From an uncultured Actinomycetes bacterium (lineage in GTDB: Bacteria > Actinomycetota > Acidimicrobiia > Acidimicrobiales > RAAP-2): DNA of 33,116 bases. Below are positions 22,563-31,824 of this stretch, one piece after another. The notes under the pieces are model-generated. The model made no database searches. It was not told the origin of the DNA and was given only the letters and a program-made list of their open reading frames with translations. The DNA is taken from contig CAIKFN010000156.1 of NCBI GenBank assembly GCA_903826715.1, forward strand, positions 1 to 33,116, in the 5' to 3' direction. A program made the translations under genes and the position numbers. How positions within the stretch are numbered: the first letter of the stretch is position 1; the number at the start of each line of letters is the position of its first letter.

Positions 22563-24935
22563 CTAAAGTGAGGTTTTCTCGTCGTACTGTTCTTGAGTCA
22601 TAAGCACTCGACGTGCCTTGGAACCATCACCCGCTGCGACAATACCTTCTTCTTCTAATTGATCCATCAAACGACCTGCACGAGCGAAGCCAACTCGAAG
22701 CTTTCGTTGCAACATAGAAGTTGAACCTTGTTGAGTGGAGAGCACTAGACGGCGAGCCTCATGGAGCACCATGTCATCGTCATCGCTAGCGGACGCATTC
22801 AGAGAGCCACTTCCAGTGCGGCCAATTGGTATGTCTTGAGCCAGGATTGTTTCAGCTCGCCCACCTTGAGCCTTCCAGTTTTCAACAATCTTTCTAACTT
22901 CATCTTCTGATACCCAAGGAGATTGCAGGCGTCGTGCGATGTTGCTTGACGCCGTTACAAGCAACATGTCACCTTTTCCGATTAGTCGCTCAGCACCGCT
23001 TTGGTCCAAAATCACTCTGCTATCAGCAAGCGAAGAAACTGCAAACGCCATACGACTTGGCACATTGGCCTTAATGACTCCAGTAATGACATCAACACTT
23101 GGGCGCTGGGTAGCAAGCACCAAGTGGATACCAACAGCACGAGCCATCTGCGCAATTCGAACTACCGACTCTTCAACGTCACGAGCAGCAACCATCATGA
23201 GGTCGTTGAGCTCGTCCACAACAATGACTATGTATGGGAATTTCTCTGGTCCAGGTTGTTCTTCAACATCAGACTCGAGTCCTGATCCACGTTCAATGGC
23301 TTCAGCTACCTGTTCACGAACTGAGGGCTCAGGCTGGAGTTCTCCTCGAGCAATCATCTCCTGATAGCTCGTAATGTCACGAGCTCCGCTGGCGGCGAGG
23401 ATGTCGTAGCGGCGCTCCATTTCTTTTACAGCCCAAGCAAGCATCCCTGCAGCCTTCTTAGGGTCAACAACGACAGGCGCAATCAGGTGTGGAAGGTCGT
23501 TGTACTGCCCCATTTCAACTCGTTTGGGGTCAATGAGAACTAAACGAAGTTGATCTGGTGTTGCGCGCATTACAAGCGAAGTCACAAGTGAGTTGATGCA
23601 CGAACTCTTTCCAGCACCAGTGGCACCTGAAATTAGAACGTGCGGCATCTCTCCGAGATTGACAACCACTGTTTTCCCAGAGATGTCTTTTCCAATTGGA
23701 ACGTCAAGAGCGTGATGTGCACCCACCGCTTCATCTGAAGCAAGAAGGTCACCGAGTGCCACCAGAGTGCGCTGGCGATTTGGAACTTCAACACCAATTG
23801 CTGATCGTCCTGGAATAGGAGCCAAGATTCGAACATCTGGCGATGCCATGGCGTAGGCAATGTCTTTGTTGAGCGAGGTAACGCGTGCCACCTTGACACC
23901 AGGTCCAAGTTCTAACTCATAACGAGTCACGGTTGGTCCAACTGTGTAACCAACGAGGGTTGTATCCACTCCGTGAGCCGCGAGGGCGGTGACTAATTCA
24001 GCGCCTGCAGTATCAATTGCACTTCTATCTTGTTTTTGTTCCTTGGTACGCCCAAGTAGCGACATTGGTGGAAGCACCCAGTCGCTGTGCACTGGAGCAA
24101 CTTTGGCTACAGCTTTTACAGGATTTGCAGGTGCGTGATCAGCTGGTAGCGCAGGAGGTGGAATTTCTTCTTCGTATTCCACTACAACTTCTTCAGGGAA
24201 TTCCTCTTCGTAAATAAAAGGTTCTGGAAGCGGTTCAATTTCCTCCACTTGATTCTTTTTACGACGACGTGGTTTTTCTTCGACTTCTACTGCTTCTTCA
24301 TAATTCTCATCAACTTGAGGACGTGAATTCCACCACGAAGCGAGACGGCCACCAAGAGCACGCATTAATGCGCCGAAGGCAAATACAAGTGCGCGAAGGC
24401 CTATGCCAGTTGTCACCATGATTGCAACGACTATCACTGCAAGCAAAACAACTAGTGCACCAGCAATTCCAATTGTTCGGTGAAGTCCTCCGCCCACAAT
24501 CACCCCTAGCCATCCACCAGCGTGCGCGAGATGTGAAGTGGTCGCACTTAGAGATGGCCTTCCACCAAAAAGATCACCGAGTCCGCAAGCTCCAACTAGT
24601 CCGAGTCCAATGCCCCAAGCAAATTTTGTGCGATCTACTTCAAGGTTTCCCCAGATGAGACCAGCGCCGAGACCAACAAGCGTCGGAGGAAGTGCAAAAC
24701 GTCCAATGCCTAATAGAGAAGAAAGTGCCTTTGAAATACTGTGGCCTACTGGTCCAAGTGCCCCTGCCTCAGCCAACAGGGAAAATAGGCCAAGAACAAC
24801 CAGAAGGACTATCCAAATGTCTCGTTCATGACGCTTCCAGGCCGACGGCGTGTCCGTAGGTGCTGAGCGCTTCGTTGAACGAGCGGGAGCCTTTTTTGCT
24901 GGCTTTTTCTTGTGTCGTGCTTGTGCCACAACCAT
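22563..24935 (-). CDS. ftsK: DNA translocase FtsK
   Basis: Septum-anchored motor that pumps chromosome termini during division. 790 residues: basic N-terminus, four or so helices within about 40-195, an acidic Glu/Pro-rich linker (about 207-262), the alpha/beta motor with Walker A GATGAGKSS at 437-445 and Walker B IVIVVDEL at 569-576, and a C-terminal gamma winged helix (about 720-785, STSMLQRKLRVGFARAGRLMDQLEEEGIV) that reads KOPS-like sites. DELND replaces the more common DELAD or DEFAD. ATG 24935 is separated from the divergent SIP gene by only 54 bases. Confidence 0.97.
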   Translation of the reverse strand: MVVAQARHKKKPAKKAPARSTKRSAPTDTPSAWKRHERDIWIVLLVVLGLFSLLAEAGALGPVGHSISKALSSLLGIGRFALPPTLVGLGAGLIWGNLEVDRTKFAWGIGLGLVGACGLGDLFGGRPSLSATTSHLAHAGGWLGVIVGGGLHRTIGIAGALVVLLAVIVVAIMVTTGIGLRALVFAFGALMRALGGRLASWWNSRPQVDENYEEAVEVEEKPRRRKKNQVEEIEPLPEPFIYEEEFPEEVVVEYEEEIPPPALPADHAPANPVKAVAKVAPVHSDWVLPPMSLLGRTKEQKQDRSAIDTAGAELVTALAAHGVDTTLVGYTVGPTVTRYELELGPGVKVARVTSLNKDIAYAMASPDVRILAPIPGRSAIGVEVPNRQRTLVALGDLLASDEAVGAHHALDVPIGKDISGKTVVVNLGEMPHVLISGATGAGKSSCINSLVTSLVMRATPDQLRLVLIDPKRVEMGQYNDLPHLIAPVVVDPKKAAGMLAWAVKEMERRYDILAASGARDITSYQEMIARGELQPEPSVREQVAEAIERGSGLESDVEEQPGPEKFPYIVIVVDELNDLMMVAARDVEESVVRIAQMARAVGIHLVLATQRPSVDVITGVIKANVPSRMAFAVSSLADSRVILDQSGAERLIGKGDMLLVTASSNIARRLQSPWVSEDEVRKIVENWKAQGGRAETILAQDIPIGRTGSGSLNASASDDDDMVLHEARRLVLSTQQGSTSMLQRKLRVGFARAGRLMDQLEEEGIVAAGDGSKARRVLMTQEQYDEKTSL

Positions 24936-24977
24936 CTAACTTACTGAACATATGCCCATTTTTAGTGCCAATCCACC

Positions 24978-24983
24978 TAGTCT
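24978..24983 (+). promoter_or_regulatory. Candidate -10 of a leaderless promoter for the SIP-family gene
   Basis: TAGTCT (TANNNT) ends exactly 6 nt before the ATG at 24990. No Shine-Dalgarno is visible in the 54-base intergenic region shared with ftsK. Confidence 0.5.
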
Positions 24984-24989
24984 GGTTTC

Positions 24990-25757
24990 ATGCCACAGCC
25001 AGATAGTTCTTCCGTCAAACTCGCCGAACGTCTTGGGGTCAGTGCCCACGTTGGCTCTATTGTCTCTTCAAAGCAAATAAGCACGTCGCTCTATGAGGTT
25101 GTGCTTGCAGGGAACGCTGAAAAACTTGCTGGTGTGCCGGGCAACGACGTGATGGTTCGAATGGCTGATGCCAATGGAGCGTTTGGTCGCCGGCGTTACA
25201 GCGTTCGCTCAGTTGACCCAGAAAATGACCAGTTCACTCTCTGGGTCAGCACAGATCATGAAGGACCAGGCAGCCGCTGGGCAAAGACCGCCAAACCTGG
25301 AGACGAAGTTGACCTGGTGGGGCCACGCGGAAAAATTCCTTTAGACCCACTTGCAGATTGGTATCTGTTCATGGGTGACGTTTCTGGCCTAGCCGCTTTT
25401 TACCGAATGGCCGAGAGTATTGAACTTCCGGGCAAGGCAATCTTCATTGTTGAAACAAAGCATGATGACGATTCGCTAACCGTTGCATTTGACGAAGGAC
25501 TTGGAGTCACTGGAATCTTCGTAGATAAAAATGGTCGAGCAGAAAATGACCCGGCAGGACTTCTCAGTGGTCTTAGTGCATTCGCATTCCCCGCTGATGA
25601 AGGTCACGCGTATCTCTTTGGAGAATTTACGATTACAAAAGTTCTACGCGAAGCATTGCTTGACCGTGGACTAAAGGACGAACAAATTAGTCGCAAAGCT
25701 TTTTGGCGCCATGGAGAGAAGAACGCCGAGAACGGCGAACCAAACAAGCAGGATTAA
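24990..25757 (+). CDS. Siderophore-interacting-protein-type FAD oxidoreductase
   Basis: A 255-residue flavoprotein of the SIP/ViuB family, whose known members reduce ferric siderophores with NAD(P)H in the cytoplasm. The FAD-binding motif RRYSVRS is at 68-74, with DHEGPGSRWAKTAKPGDEVDLVGPRG following; the C-terminal NAD-binding part ends in the SIP signature YLFGEFTITKVLREALLD...RKAFWRHGEKNAE. No siderophore transport genes are nearby, so the iron role is inferred from family alone. It is the only plus-strand gene among the ftsK-rnj genes, and its stop overlaps the convergent rnj stop by 4 bases. Confidence 0.88.
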   Translation: MPQPDSSSVKLAERLGVSAHVGSIVSSKQISTSLYEVVLAGNAEKLAGVPGNDVMVRMADANGAFGRRRYSVRSVDPENDQFTLWVSTDHEGPGSRWAKTAKPGDEVDLVGPRGKIPLDPLADWYLFMGDVSGLAAFYRMAESIELPGKAIFIVETKHDDDSLTVAFDEGLGVTGIFVDKNGRAENDPAGLLSGLSAFAFPADEGHAYLFGEFTITKVLREALLDRGLKDEQISRKAFWRHGEKNAENGEPNKQD

Positions 25758-27415
25758 AGAACAACTATTGCAGGCAGCAAAACAGGCTGACGACGATACT
25801 TCTGTCCAAGAATTCTTCCTGCGGCACGTTGAGCAACTTTATTAATCGACCCCTCATCACGGTCACCTTCGCTAAGTGCATTTTGAATTGAGTCTCGAAC
25901 AGTGTCGGTGACAGCATCTAGAAGTTTCTTATCGTTCTCGCCTTCAAACCATCCGCGAGTTGTAATTCGAACAGGTTGGACTATCACGCCACGTTCACGG
26001 TCAATGCCAGCTGAAATTTGAAGAACTCCGTACTCAGCAAGCATGCGTCGCTCTTCGAGTGGCTTCTCATCAAGGTCGCCAGCGCTGCCGTCAATGTAGT
26101 GAAAGCCCGCAGGAATCTGACCCGAAAGTCGAATACCGGCATCAGAAACTTCAACCTGGTCGCCATCTTCACAAATCAGAATGTGCTCGTGTCTAAGGCC
26201 CATGGATTCTGCGAGTTCAGCGTGATGCACCAAGTGACGGTATTCGCCATGCACTGGTACAAAGTTCCTTGGTCGAAGCAGCTGGTGATACGTACGAAGC
26301 TCACCTTGGCGAGCATGGCCTGATGCATGTACTGGTTCATGACCAGAGTGAATAACTTCAGTTCCAGCACGATGAAGATCGTCAATCAACCTGCCAACGG
26401 ACCATTCGTTGCCTGGAATCGGATGTGAGCTGAGGATGATGGTGTCATCTGCACCAACAGTGAAGTCACGTGCATCTCCTCGAGAAAGTTTTGAAAGCGC
26501 CGCTAACGGTTCGCCTTGGCTACCGGTGCAGATAACACACACTTCACCCGGTTCGTATCGATCAATGTTGGCAATGTCTACAAAGTCCGCGGTATCAACA
26601 TGCAGCAAGTTCAGTTTTCGGGCCAACTTCACGTTGACATCCATTGATCTTCCAAGAAGCGCAATCTTTCGATTCTGCTCGAGGGCAACATTGATGATTT
26701 GCTGGACGCGGTGAATGTGGCTCGCAAAGCACGCAACAACAATGCGCTTCTTTGGACGTTCTAAGAATAATCGTCGCAGTGCTCCACCTACTGAGCGCTC
26801 TGAGGCAGTGAACCCTGGCTCTTCTGCATTCGTTGAGTCACACAGCAGTAGCGCAACGCCTTCGTCACCGAGGGCCGCAAGGCGAGAAATGTCGGTGCGT
26901 CTTCCATCAATTGGTGTCAAGTCAAGTTTGAAGTCGCCAGAGTGAACAATTATTCCAATTTTTGTGTGAAAGGCCAGCGCGTGAGCGCTCGGTACGGAGT
27001 GAGTAACTGGAATGAATTCAATTTCGAAAGGGCCAATTTTCCTCTTTTCACCATCAGCCACTTCAATAAAGCTGAGGTCATGTCCAACGCGAGCTTCAGT
27101 TAGACGATGCTTAGCGAAACCAAGTGTCAGTGCTGCACCATAGATTGGAACATTGATGTCTTTGACGAGGTAGCGAAGCGCACCAGTGTGGTCTTCGTGT
27201 CCGTGCGTCAGAACAATCGCGTCAACTCGGTCCTTGCGCTCAATCAGCCAGCGAAAGTCAGGAAGAATTAGATCAACGCCATACATGTTTGGCTCAGGGA
27301 ACATCAGTCCCGCATCCACAACAACTATGCGGCCATCTTGCTCAATAGCGCAGCAGTTACGGCCAATTTCGCCGAGACCACCAAGGAACGTAACGCGAAC
27401 GGAGTCCTTAGACAC
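25754..27415 (-). CDS. rnj: Ribonuclease J
   Basis: Metallo-beta-lactamase/beta-CASP nuclease with endo- and 5'-3' exoribonuclease activity. The metal motif HGHEDH is at 71-76 (H71, H73, D75, H76). The beta-CASP domain contains STNAEEPGFTASE and SHIHRVQQI, with SGHARQGEL, PVHGEYRH and a C-terminal domain later. 553 residues, normal length. GTG start overlaps the dapA stop by 8 bases; no clear ribosome site. dapA-rnj order is conserved in actinobacteria (Rv2753c-Rv2752c). With pnp upstream, both ends of mRNA decay are represented here. Confidence 0.96.
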   Translation of the reverse strand: MSKDSVRVTFLGGLGEIGRNCCAIEQDGRIVVVDAGLMFPEPNMYGVDLILPDFRWLIERKDRVDAIVLTHGHEDHTGALRYLVKDINVPIYGAALTLGFAKHRLTEARVGHDLSFIEVADGEKRKIGPFEIEFIPVTHSVPSAHALAFHTKIGIIVHSGDFKLDLTPIDGRRTDISRLAALGDEGVALLLCDSTNAEEPGFTASERSVGGALRRLFLERPKKRIVVACFASHIHRVQQIINVALEQNRKIALLGRSMDVNVKLARKLNLLHVDTADFVDIANIDRYEPGEVCVICTGSQGEPLAALSKLSRGDARDFTVGADDTIILSSHPIPGNEWSVGRLIDDLHRAGTEVIHSGHEPVHASGHARQGELRTYHQLLRPRNFVPVHGEYRHLVHHAELAESMGLRHEHILICEDGDQVEVSDAGIRLSGQIPAGFHYIDGSAGDLDEKPLEERRMLAEYGVLQISAGIDRERGVIVQPVRITTRGWFEGENDKKLLDAVTDTVRDSIQNALSEGDRDEGSINKVAQRAAGRILGQKYRRQPVLLPAIVVL

Positions 27416-28304
27416 GAGTTGCTCGCAGAGCCGTCACGATTTGAACAGCTTTCGTGTCAAGCGCTGCATCACTAGGCGCGTGCGGAAGGCGGCACTGGCC
27501 CACATTAAAACCTAAATATCTCATAGCTGCTTTCGATGGCATTGGATTTGGGTACAAAAGTGTTCCTTCAAACGCACAACTATCGTTAAGTCGCGCTTTT
27601 ATTTCATTCGCAATGACGTGATTACCGGCAACGTATGCAGAAATCATTTGTGAAAATTCCAAACTTGCCCAGTGACCTGCAACAGACACAACGCCCACGC
27701 CACCGATTGCCATGAAGTCGAGAACTAGTGAGTCGTCGCCGCTGTAGAGATCTAGTGAAGAGCCAAGCACCGTTTTGGTGTTCTTTGCTTGTTCTAAATC
27801 AGCTGAAGCATCTTTTAGAGCAACAATGTTTTTGTGGCTCTGAACCAGGGAGATTGTCGTTGCTGAATCAATCTTTCGTCCCGTACGAGATGGAATGTCA
27901 TAGAGCATCACTGGAAGTTGTGTTGATTGCGCAACTGCCGCTAAGTGAAGCTCAATCCCCTTTTGGCTGGGACGAGCGTATGCCGGTGTTGTCGCGAGAA
28001 CTCCCGCCACTCCCGTTGCTTTTACCTTGCTCGTAAGCTCAACTGAACGGGCAGTATCAGAAGAAGTAGAGCCAGCAATAACTGGAACTGATACTGCGCT
28101 GGCCACGGTTGCAAATAGTTCGAGTTTTTCTTCATCCGAAAGCGAAGTTCCTTCACCAGTTGATCCAGCTACAACTAATCCGTCGCTGCCCTCTGAGACC
28201 AAGAAACGTGCAACATCTCGCGCAACGTCATGATCAATAGAGCCATCTGAAGCGAAAGGTGTCACCATGGCAGTAAGTAAGCGGCCAAATTGTGGTGATG
28301 TCAT
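27408..28304 (-). CDS. dapA: 4-hydroxy-tetrahydrodipicolinate synthase (DapA)
   Basis: Condenses pyruvate with aspartate semialdehyde, the first committed step to DAP and lysine. TIM-barrel enzyme of 298 residues: GSTGEG at 47-52, Y135 in YDIPSRTG, and Schiff-base K164 in VALKDAS. Start ATG 28304 has no ribosome site but TAACTT ends 7 nt upstream. It follows dapB by 37 bases and overlaps rnj. Confidence 0.95.
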   Translation of the reverse strand: MTSPQFGRLLTAMVTPFASDGSIDHDVARDVARFLVSEGSDGLVVAGSTGEGTSLSDEEKLELFATVASAVSVPVIAGSTSSDTARSVELTSKVKATGVAGVLATTPAYARPSQKGIELHLAAVAQSTQLPVMLYDIPSRTGRKIDSATTISLVQSHKNIVALKDASADLEQAKNTKTVLGSSLDLYSGDDSLVLDFMAIGGVGVVSVAGHWASLEFSQMISAYVAGNHVIANEIKARLNDSCAFEGTLLYPNPMPSKAAMRYLGFNVGQCRLPHAPSDAALDTKAVQIVTALRATRV

Positions 28305-28311
28305 GAATAAG

Positions 28312-28317
28312 AAGTTA
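28312..28317 (-). promoter_or_regulatory. Candidate -10 of a leaderless dapA promoter
   Basis: TAACTT (TANNNT, minus strand) ends 7 nt before the dapA ATG, within the 37-base dapB-dapA gap. Confidence 0.4.
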
Positions 28318-28341
28318 CCAGTCTGAGGCTTCTAGCAATGC

Positions 28342-29109
28342 CTAGAGCAGTGAATCAATGCCACTTAGGAAGCAGGGGGTCGCACCAATCGCATTTGCGG
28401 CGATTGCTACACCTTGTACAAAACTGGCTCGGTCAAAGGAGTCGTGACGAATTGTCAGTCCTTCACCGGGGCCACCAAAAAGAACTTCTTGGTGCGCAAC
28501 CAGGCCAGGTAGACGAACAGAATGAATTCTCACTCCATCAACAACGTCAGCACCGCGTGATCCAGCGAATGTTTCTCGTTCGGTTACATCAGAAATAGAC
28601 GCCTTTCCGGCGCTCTTACGTGATTTTGCAATTCCTTGTGCAGTAGTTATTGACGTTCCAGATGGAGCATCAACTTTCTTATCGTGATGTAGTTCGATAA
28701 TCTCAACGCGATCAAAGTACGGTGCAGCCATTGCAGCAAAACGCTCGGAAAGAACTGCGCCAAGTGAGAAGTTAGAAGCAATGAGGACTCCAGTCTTCTT
28801 GCCGGCAGCCTCAACTGCACTTCGCTGTTGTGCGCTTAGTCCAGTGGCACCTATTACTAGACCCACTTTGTTCGCCGCACACCAATCCGCAGATTTCACA
28901 ACACTTTCTGGAGTAGAAAACTCAACTACAACATCAATAGTTGCTGGATCAATATCAGAAATTTTAGAAAAGTATGTTGCACCAAAAAGATTCTGTGGTT
29001 CGTTGATGTCAACTAATGCAGTAATTATGAAATCGCCACTCTCGCCGAGTCCAGCGGCTAGTGCCTGTCCCATCCGGCCTGCGCCACCGATAATTGCGAG
29101 TGATTTCAT
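28342..29109 (-). CDS. dapB: 4-hydroxy-tetrahydrodipicolinate reductase (DapB)
   Basis: NAD(P)H-dependent second enzyme of the DAP pathway. The nucleotide-binding GGAGRMG is at 8-14 and the active-site ELHHDKKVDAPSGT holds H141, H142 and K145. 255 residues, typical. ATG lies 2 bases after the YfhO-like gene. The upstream TAAGGT can be read either as a weak AAGG ribosome site or as a TANNNT -10 ending 6 nt before the ATG. Confidence 0.95.
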   Translation of the reverse strand: MKSLAIIGGAGRMGQALAAGLGESGDFIITALVDINEPQNLFGATYFSKISDIDPATIDVVVEFSTPESVVKSADWCAANKVGLVIGATGLSAQQRSAVEAAGKKTGVLIASNFSLGAVLSERFAAMAAPYFDRVEIIELHHDKKVDAPSGTSITTAQGIAKSRKSAGKASISDVTERETFAGSRGADVVDGVRIHSVRLPGLVAHQEVLFGGPGEGLTIRHDSFDRASFVQGVAIAANAIGATPCFLSGIDSLL

Positions 29110-29111
29110 AA

Positions 29112-31817
29112 CTAAACCTTAGCGTTTCGACTTCTACGGCGGTTGAGTACTGGCCAAAGTGCAATGCCACCGACGCACAGGACACTAAATGCTGAGCTAA
29201 GCAGTGACTTTTCGATATAAGGAGCGTGGTAGTGAAAATGGATTATCCATTTACCGCTTGGAATACGAACTTCCTGCACTAGGCCATATTTTTCAATCAT
29301 GAGTGCATGGGACTTACCAGTTGAAGGATCAATTGCGTTCGCGTGCCAGCCAGGAAGATACGCCACACTCCTAATTAGGTTTTCACTTGTTGAGTCGTCC
29401 AAGTACACCCAACTATCTCCATAAATAACATCTTTTACGCTTGTAATTTTGCAGTTGCATGAATCAGAAGAGAACATGTATTCAATGTCTTTGCTAAACG
29501 ATCTGAACACCGCAAGCGTCCCGAAGGTCTTAGTCATTATCCACGGTGCATCATCCATCGCTATTTGGAAAGAGTTATTTAGTTGATACGTAGTGGATGG
29601 TTCACTAGCGCTAGTGACAAGTGTGCTCTTTATCTTGAAGTTGTTTGGTGACGAGAGCATAAATCCAGCTCCAACTGCAGAACCATTTTTAAATTTGTAA
29701 GAAACAACTTCAGAGGTTGAGTCGCTAGGGGTTGTAGCTATTCCAGTTGGCTTCCCATTCGCATCAATCATTTGAAGTTTTATTTCACCAGGAGCTAACT
29801 TATTTTTCATAAAAACATGAATCTCAACTGATTTCAGGCTCATAACTCTGCCGAAATATCGCTTTGTGCTGCCACCATTCCATTTCTGAGGCAGACAGAT
29901 TGGACGAAGAGTTATACCTGGGTACATAGCAGTCATTAGTTGCTGCGATGCAATAACGACTGACGATAGATTTAGCTGCTTAAACTCCCCTCGTCCAAGG
30001 TTGCACGGATCAGCCAGTGCTTCAGAGTGTGTCCCAGTAATTTCGGCATATTGCGACGAAACAAGTGAACCGTAGCCCTGGGCACTCGGTATCTGTATGA
30101 ACACATTTGTGTCAACAATTCCAAGATTCTGAATTGCGTCAGCATTCGCGCCCGCATGGTCAATCATCAGCGTTCTACCAGTTGAGCCAAAGAGCGAAAG
30201 TGCTTGTTGCCTTGATGGCTCGGTCTGAACATTGCCGCCAACAATTCCTGTTCCGCAGTACAGACAAAAAATAAGCACATCAATCGCCAAAATGACCAGG
30301 AGTGATTTAAGCGCCCATTTCTTAGAAATGAACCTAATGCATACGACCAAGATTGCCAGTGCAATTAGTAAATGCTGAATTAGTGTGACCCGCTCATTGA
30401 CAGCCAGGTTCGAATCTGCAATTCCGTTTCCCAAAACATTGATGACGTGTGGGGCCCAGAGGATCATCAACACACAGAGTGTCGATGTGATGAATGCGGG
30501 AGCGAGCGTGAACCACTTCGCTTTACCTACGAGTCCTGCTCTCTTGTAGTCCTTCTTTTGAATGTGATGTATCCATAACGCCAAAAAAACTGATAGGGCA
30601 AAGTCGACCAGAATTACATTTCGACTCTGGAGGCGTGTGCTCTTAAAGAGTGGTATCGCGTGGAAGATATGTCCGAGCGGGGTGAAAGAACCCCAAGTTG
30701 CAATTAGTCCAACTACGGCGACCACAACATAAAGGACGAAGTCTTTATCTTCGCCCTGCCAACCTTTTCTTTGAAACCTAGAGAGAAAAGCGAAAAAGCC
30801 TATTACTGCAAGTATCCCAGCGTAACTGGTTACTTCAGTCAAATTGTAATTAACGAAATACTTTGGACCAGCAATAGTGCCATTACCACCAAAGATGTCC
30901 GGGATGAAGAACAGTGCACTCCACTTCACAGAAAGTGATCCTGATCCAAAGAACCAATATGAAAGTTGCGAACGGTTCGACGAACCAATAAACGCCCAAC
31001 CAGGTAGGAGCTGACAAATACCGATTCCAATGCCCAGAATCCCACCAACGCCAAGGGTGAGTAGATAGGTAATGCGTTTCTTCCAGGTCGCAAGGAAGTA
31101 CGAAGACCTAATGAGAAGAATTGATGGAACAACTATCAGTCCTAGAAGCTCAATCTCAGCAATTGACCTGGGTTCGCCAGTTAGGAACGTAAGTCCGAGC
31201 AGAACTGCGAACCAGACAACTGATGTCCTAATTCGACTAACAATTTCTTTAAATGTAGAGGAATCTGGAAGGTCACGAAGTCGTCTTGCAAGTGACAGAT
31301 AGACCAAAACGAACCACGGAATTAATGCGAAGCCCTGCACCACCGCTAGATGAACAAGTTGCCCGAGCATTGCACCGGTGTAAGTAAAACTCAGCGCCGC
31401 TGCGAGTGACGCCAGTGGACTTAGGCGGTGCCAGCGAAGAAGCGCATACATGCCAAGTGCGCTGGTGACATAAATCGCAATCAAGTTGATGACCCAAGCC
31501 AGCTGTGCCGGCAAGAAGATAAAGATCAGTGTCAGAGGGTAGAAAGCACCGGCGTTCATTCCACCAAGCAGTGGTGACCCGGAGTTGATGTACACATTCA
31601 TTAATGGCAAGTGACCAGTTGCCATGATTTTTCCGACTAATGCACGTAATGGAAAATTCTGAATCAAGTTGTCAGCGGTTATTGCAGGGTGCCCCAGTAG
31701 TGCAGGAACTGAGAAAAGAATTATTGGGATAAGAACAATTGCCCATATTGCCCAAATATCAACTTTCGCGAGTGGTCTCCACCAAGAAACTGACGAAGAA
31801 GAAGCGGGGCTATTCAT
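29112..31817 (-). CDS. Large polytopic membrane protein, YfhO-like
   Basis: A 901-residue protein with about twelve helices in the first two thirds (up to about residue 550), a large extracytoplasmic beta-rich domain (about 560-865), and one final helix before a basic cytoplasmic end (NRRRSRNAKV). This layout resembles YfhO-type membrane proteins and GT-C glycosyltransferases, which build or modify surface polymers; no catalytic motif could be pinned down. The frame opens at 31859, but that would read through the pnp terminator hairpin; ATG 31817 is preferred, with TAGCGT 7 nt upstream. It stands between pnp and dapB, where related genomes carry other genes. Confidence 0.7.
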   Translation of the reverse strand: MNSPASSSSVSWWRPLAKVDIWAIWAIVLIPIILFSVPALLGHPAITADNLIQNFPLRALVGKIMATGHLPLMNVYINSGSPLLGGMNAGAFYPLTLIFIFLPAQLAWVINLIAIYVTSALGMYALLRWHRLSPLASLAAALSFTYTGAMLGQLVHLAVVQGFALIPWFVLVYLSLARRLRDLPDSSTFKEIVSRIRTSVVWFAVLLGLTFLTGEPRSIAEIELLGLIVVPSILLIRSSYFLATWKKRITYLLTLGVGGILGIGIGICQLLPGWAFIGSSNRSQLSYWFFGSGSLSVKWSALFFIPDIFGGNGTIAGPKYFVNYNLTEVTSYAGILAVIGFFAFLSRFQRKGWQGEDKDFVLYVVVAVVGLIATWGSFTPLGHIFHAIPLFKSTRLQSRNVILVDFALSVFLALWIHHIQKKDYKRAGLVGKAKWFTLAPAFITSTLCVLMILWAPHVINVLGNGIADSNLAVNERVTLIQHLLIALAILVVCIRFISKKWALKSLLVILAIDVLIFCLYCGTGIVGGNVQTEPSRQQALSLFGSTGRTLMIDHAGANADAIQNLGIVDTNVFIQIPSAQGYGSLVSSQYAEITGTHSEALADPCNLGRGEFKQLNLSSVVIASQQLMTAMYPGITLRPICLPQKWNGGSTKRYFGRVMSLKSVEIHVFMKNKLAPGEIKLQMIDANGKPTGIATTPSDSTSEVVSYKFKNGSAVGAGFMLSSPNNFKIKSTLVTSASEPSTTYQLNNSFQIAMDDAPWIMTKTFGTLAVFRSFSKDIEYMFSSDSCNCKITSVKDVIYGDSWVYLDDSTSENLIRSVAYLPGWHANAIDPSTGKSHALMIEKYGLVQEVRIPSGKWIIHFHYHAPYIEKSLLSSAFSVLCVGGIALWPVLNRRRSRNAKV
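29116..29121 (-). promoter_or_regulatory. Candidate -10 of a leaderless dapB promoter
   Basis: TAAGGT (TANNNT, minus strand) ends 6 nt before the dapB ATG and lies within the end of the upstream coding sequence. The AAGG inside it could instead serve as a ribosome site. Confidence 0.35.
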
Positions 31818-31824
31818 TCCCTCT

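Noticed and set aside
24538..24831. Open frame of 97 codons on the plus strand opposite ftsK
   Set aside because: Low-information Arg/Pro/Ser-rich translation antisense to a conserved gene; similar shadows occur opposite nrdR, dinB, rnj and pnp.
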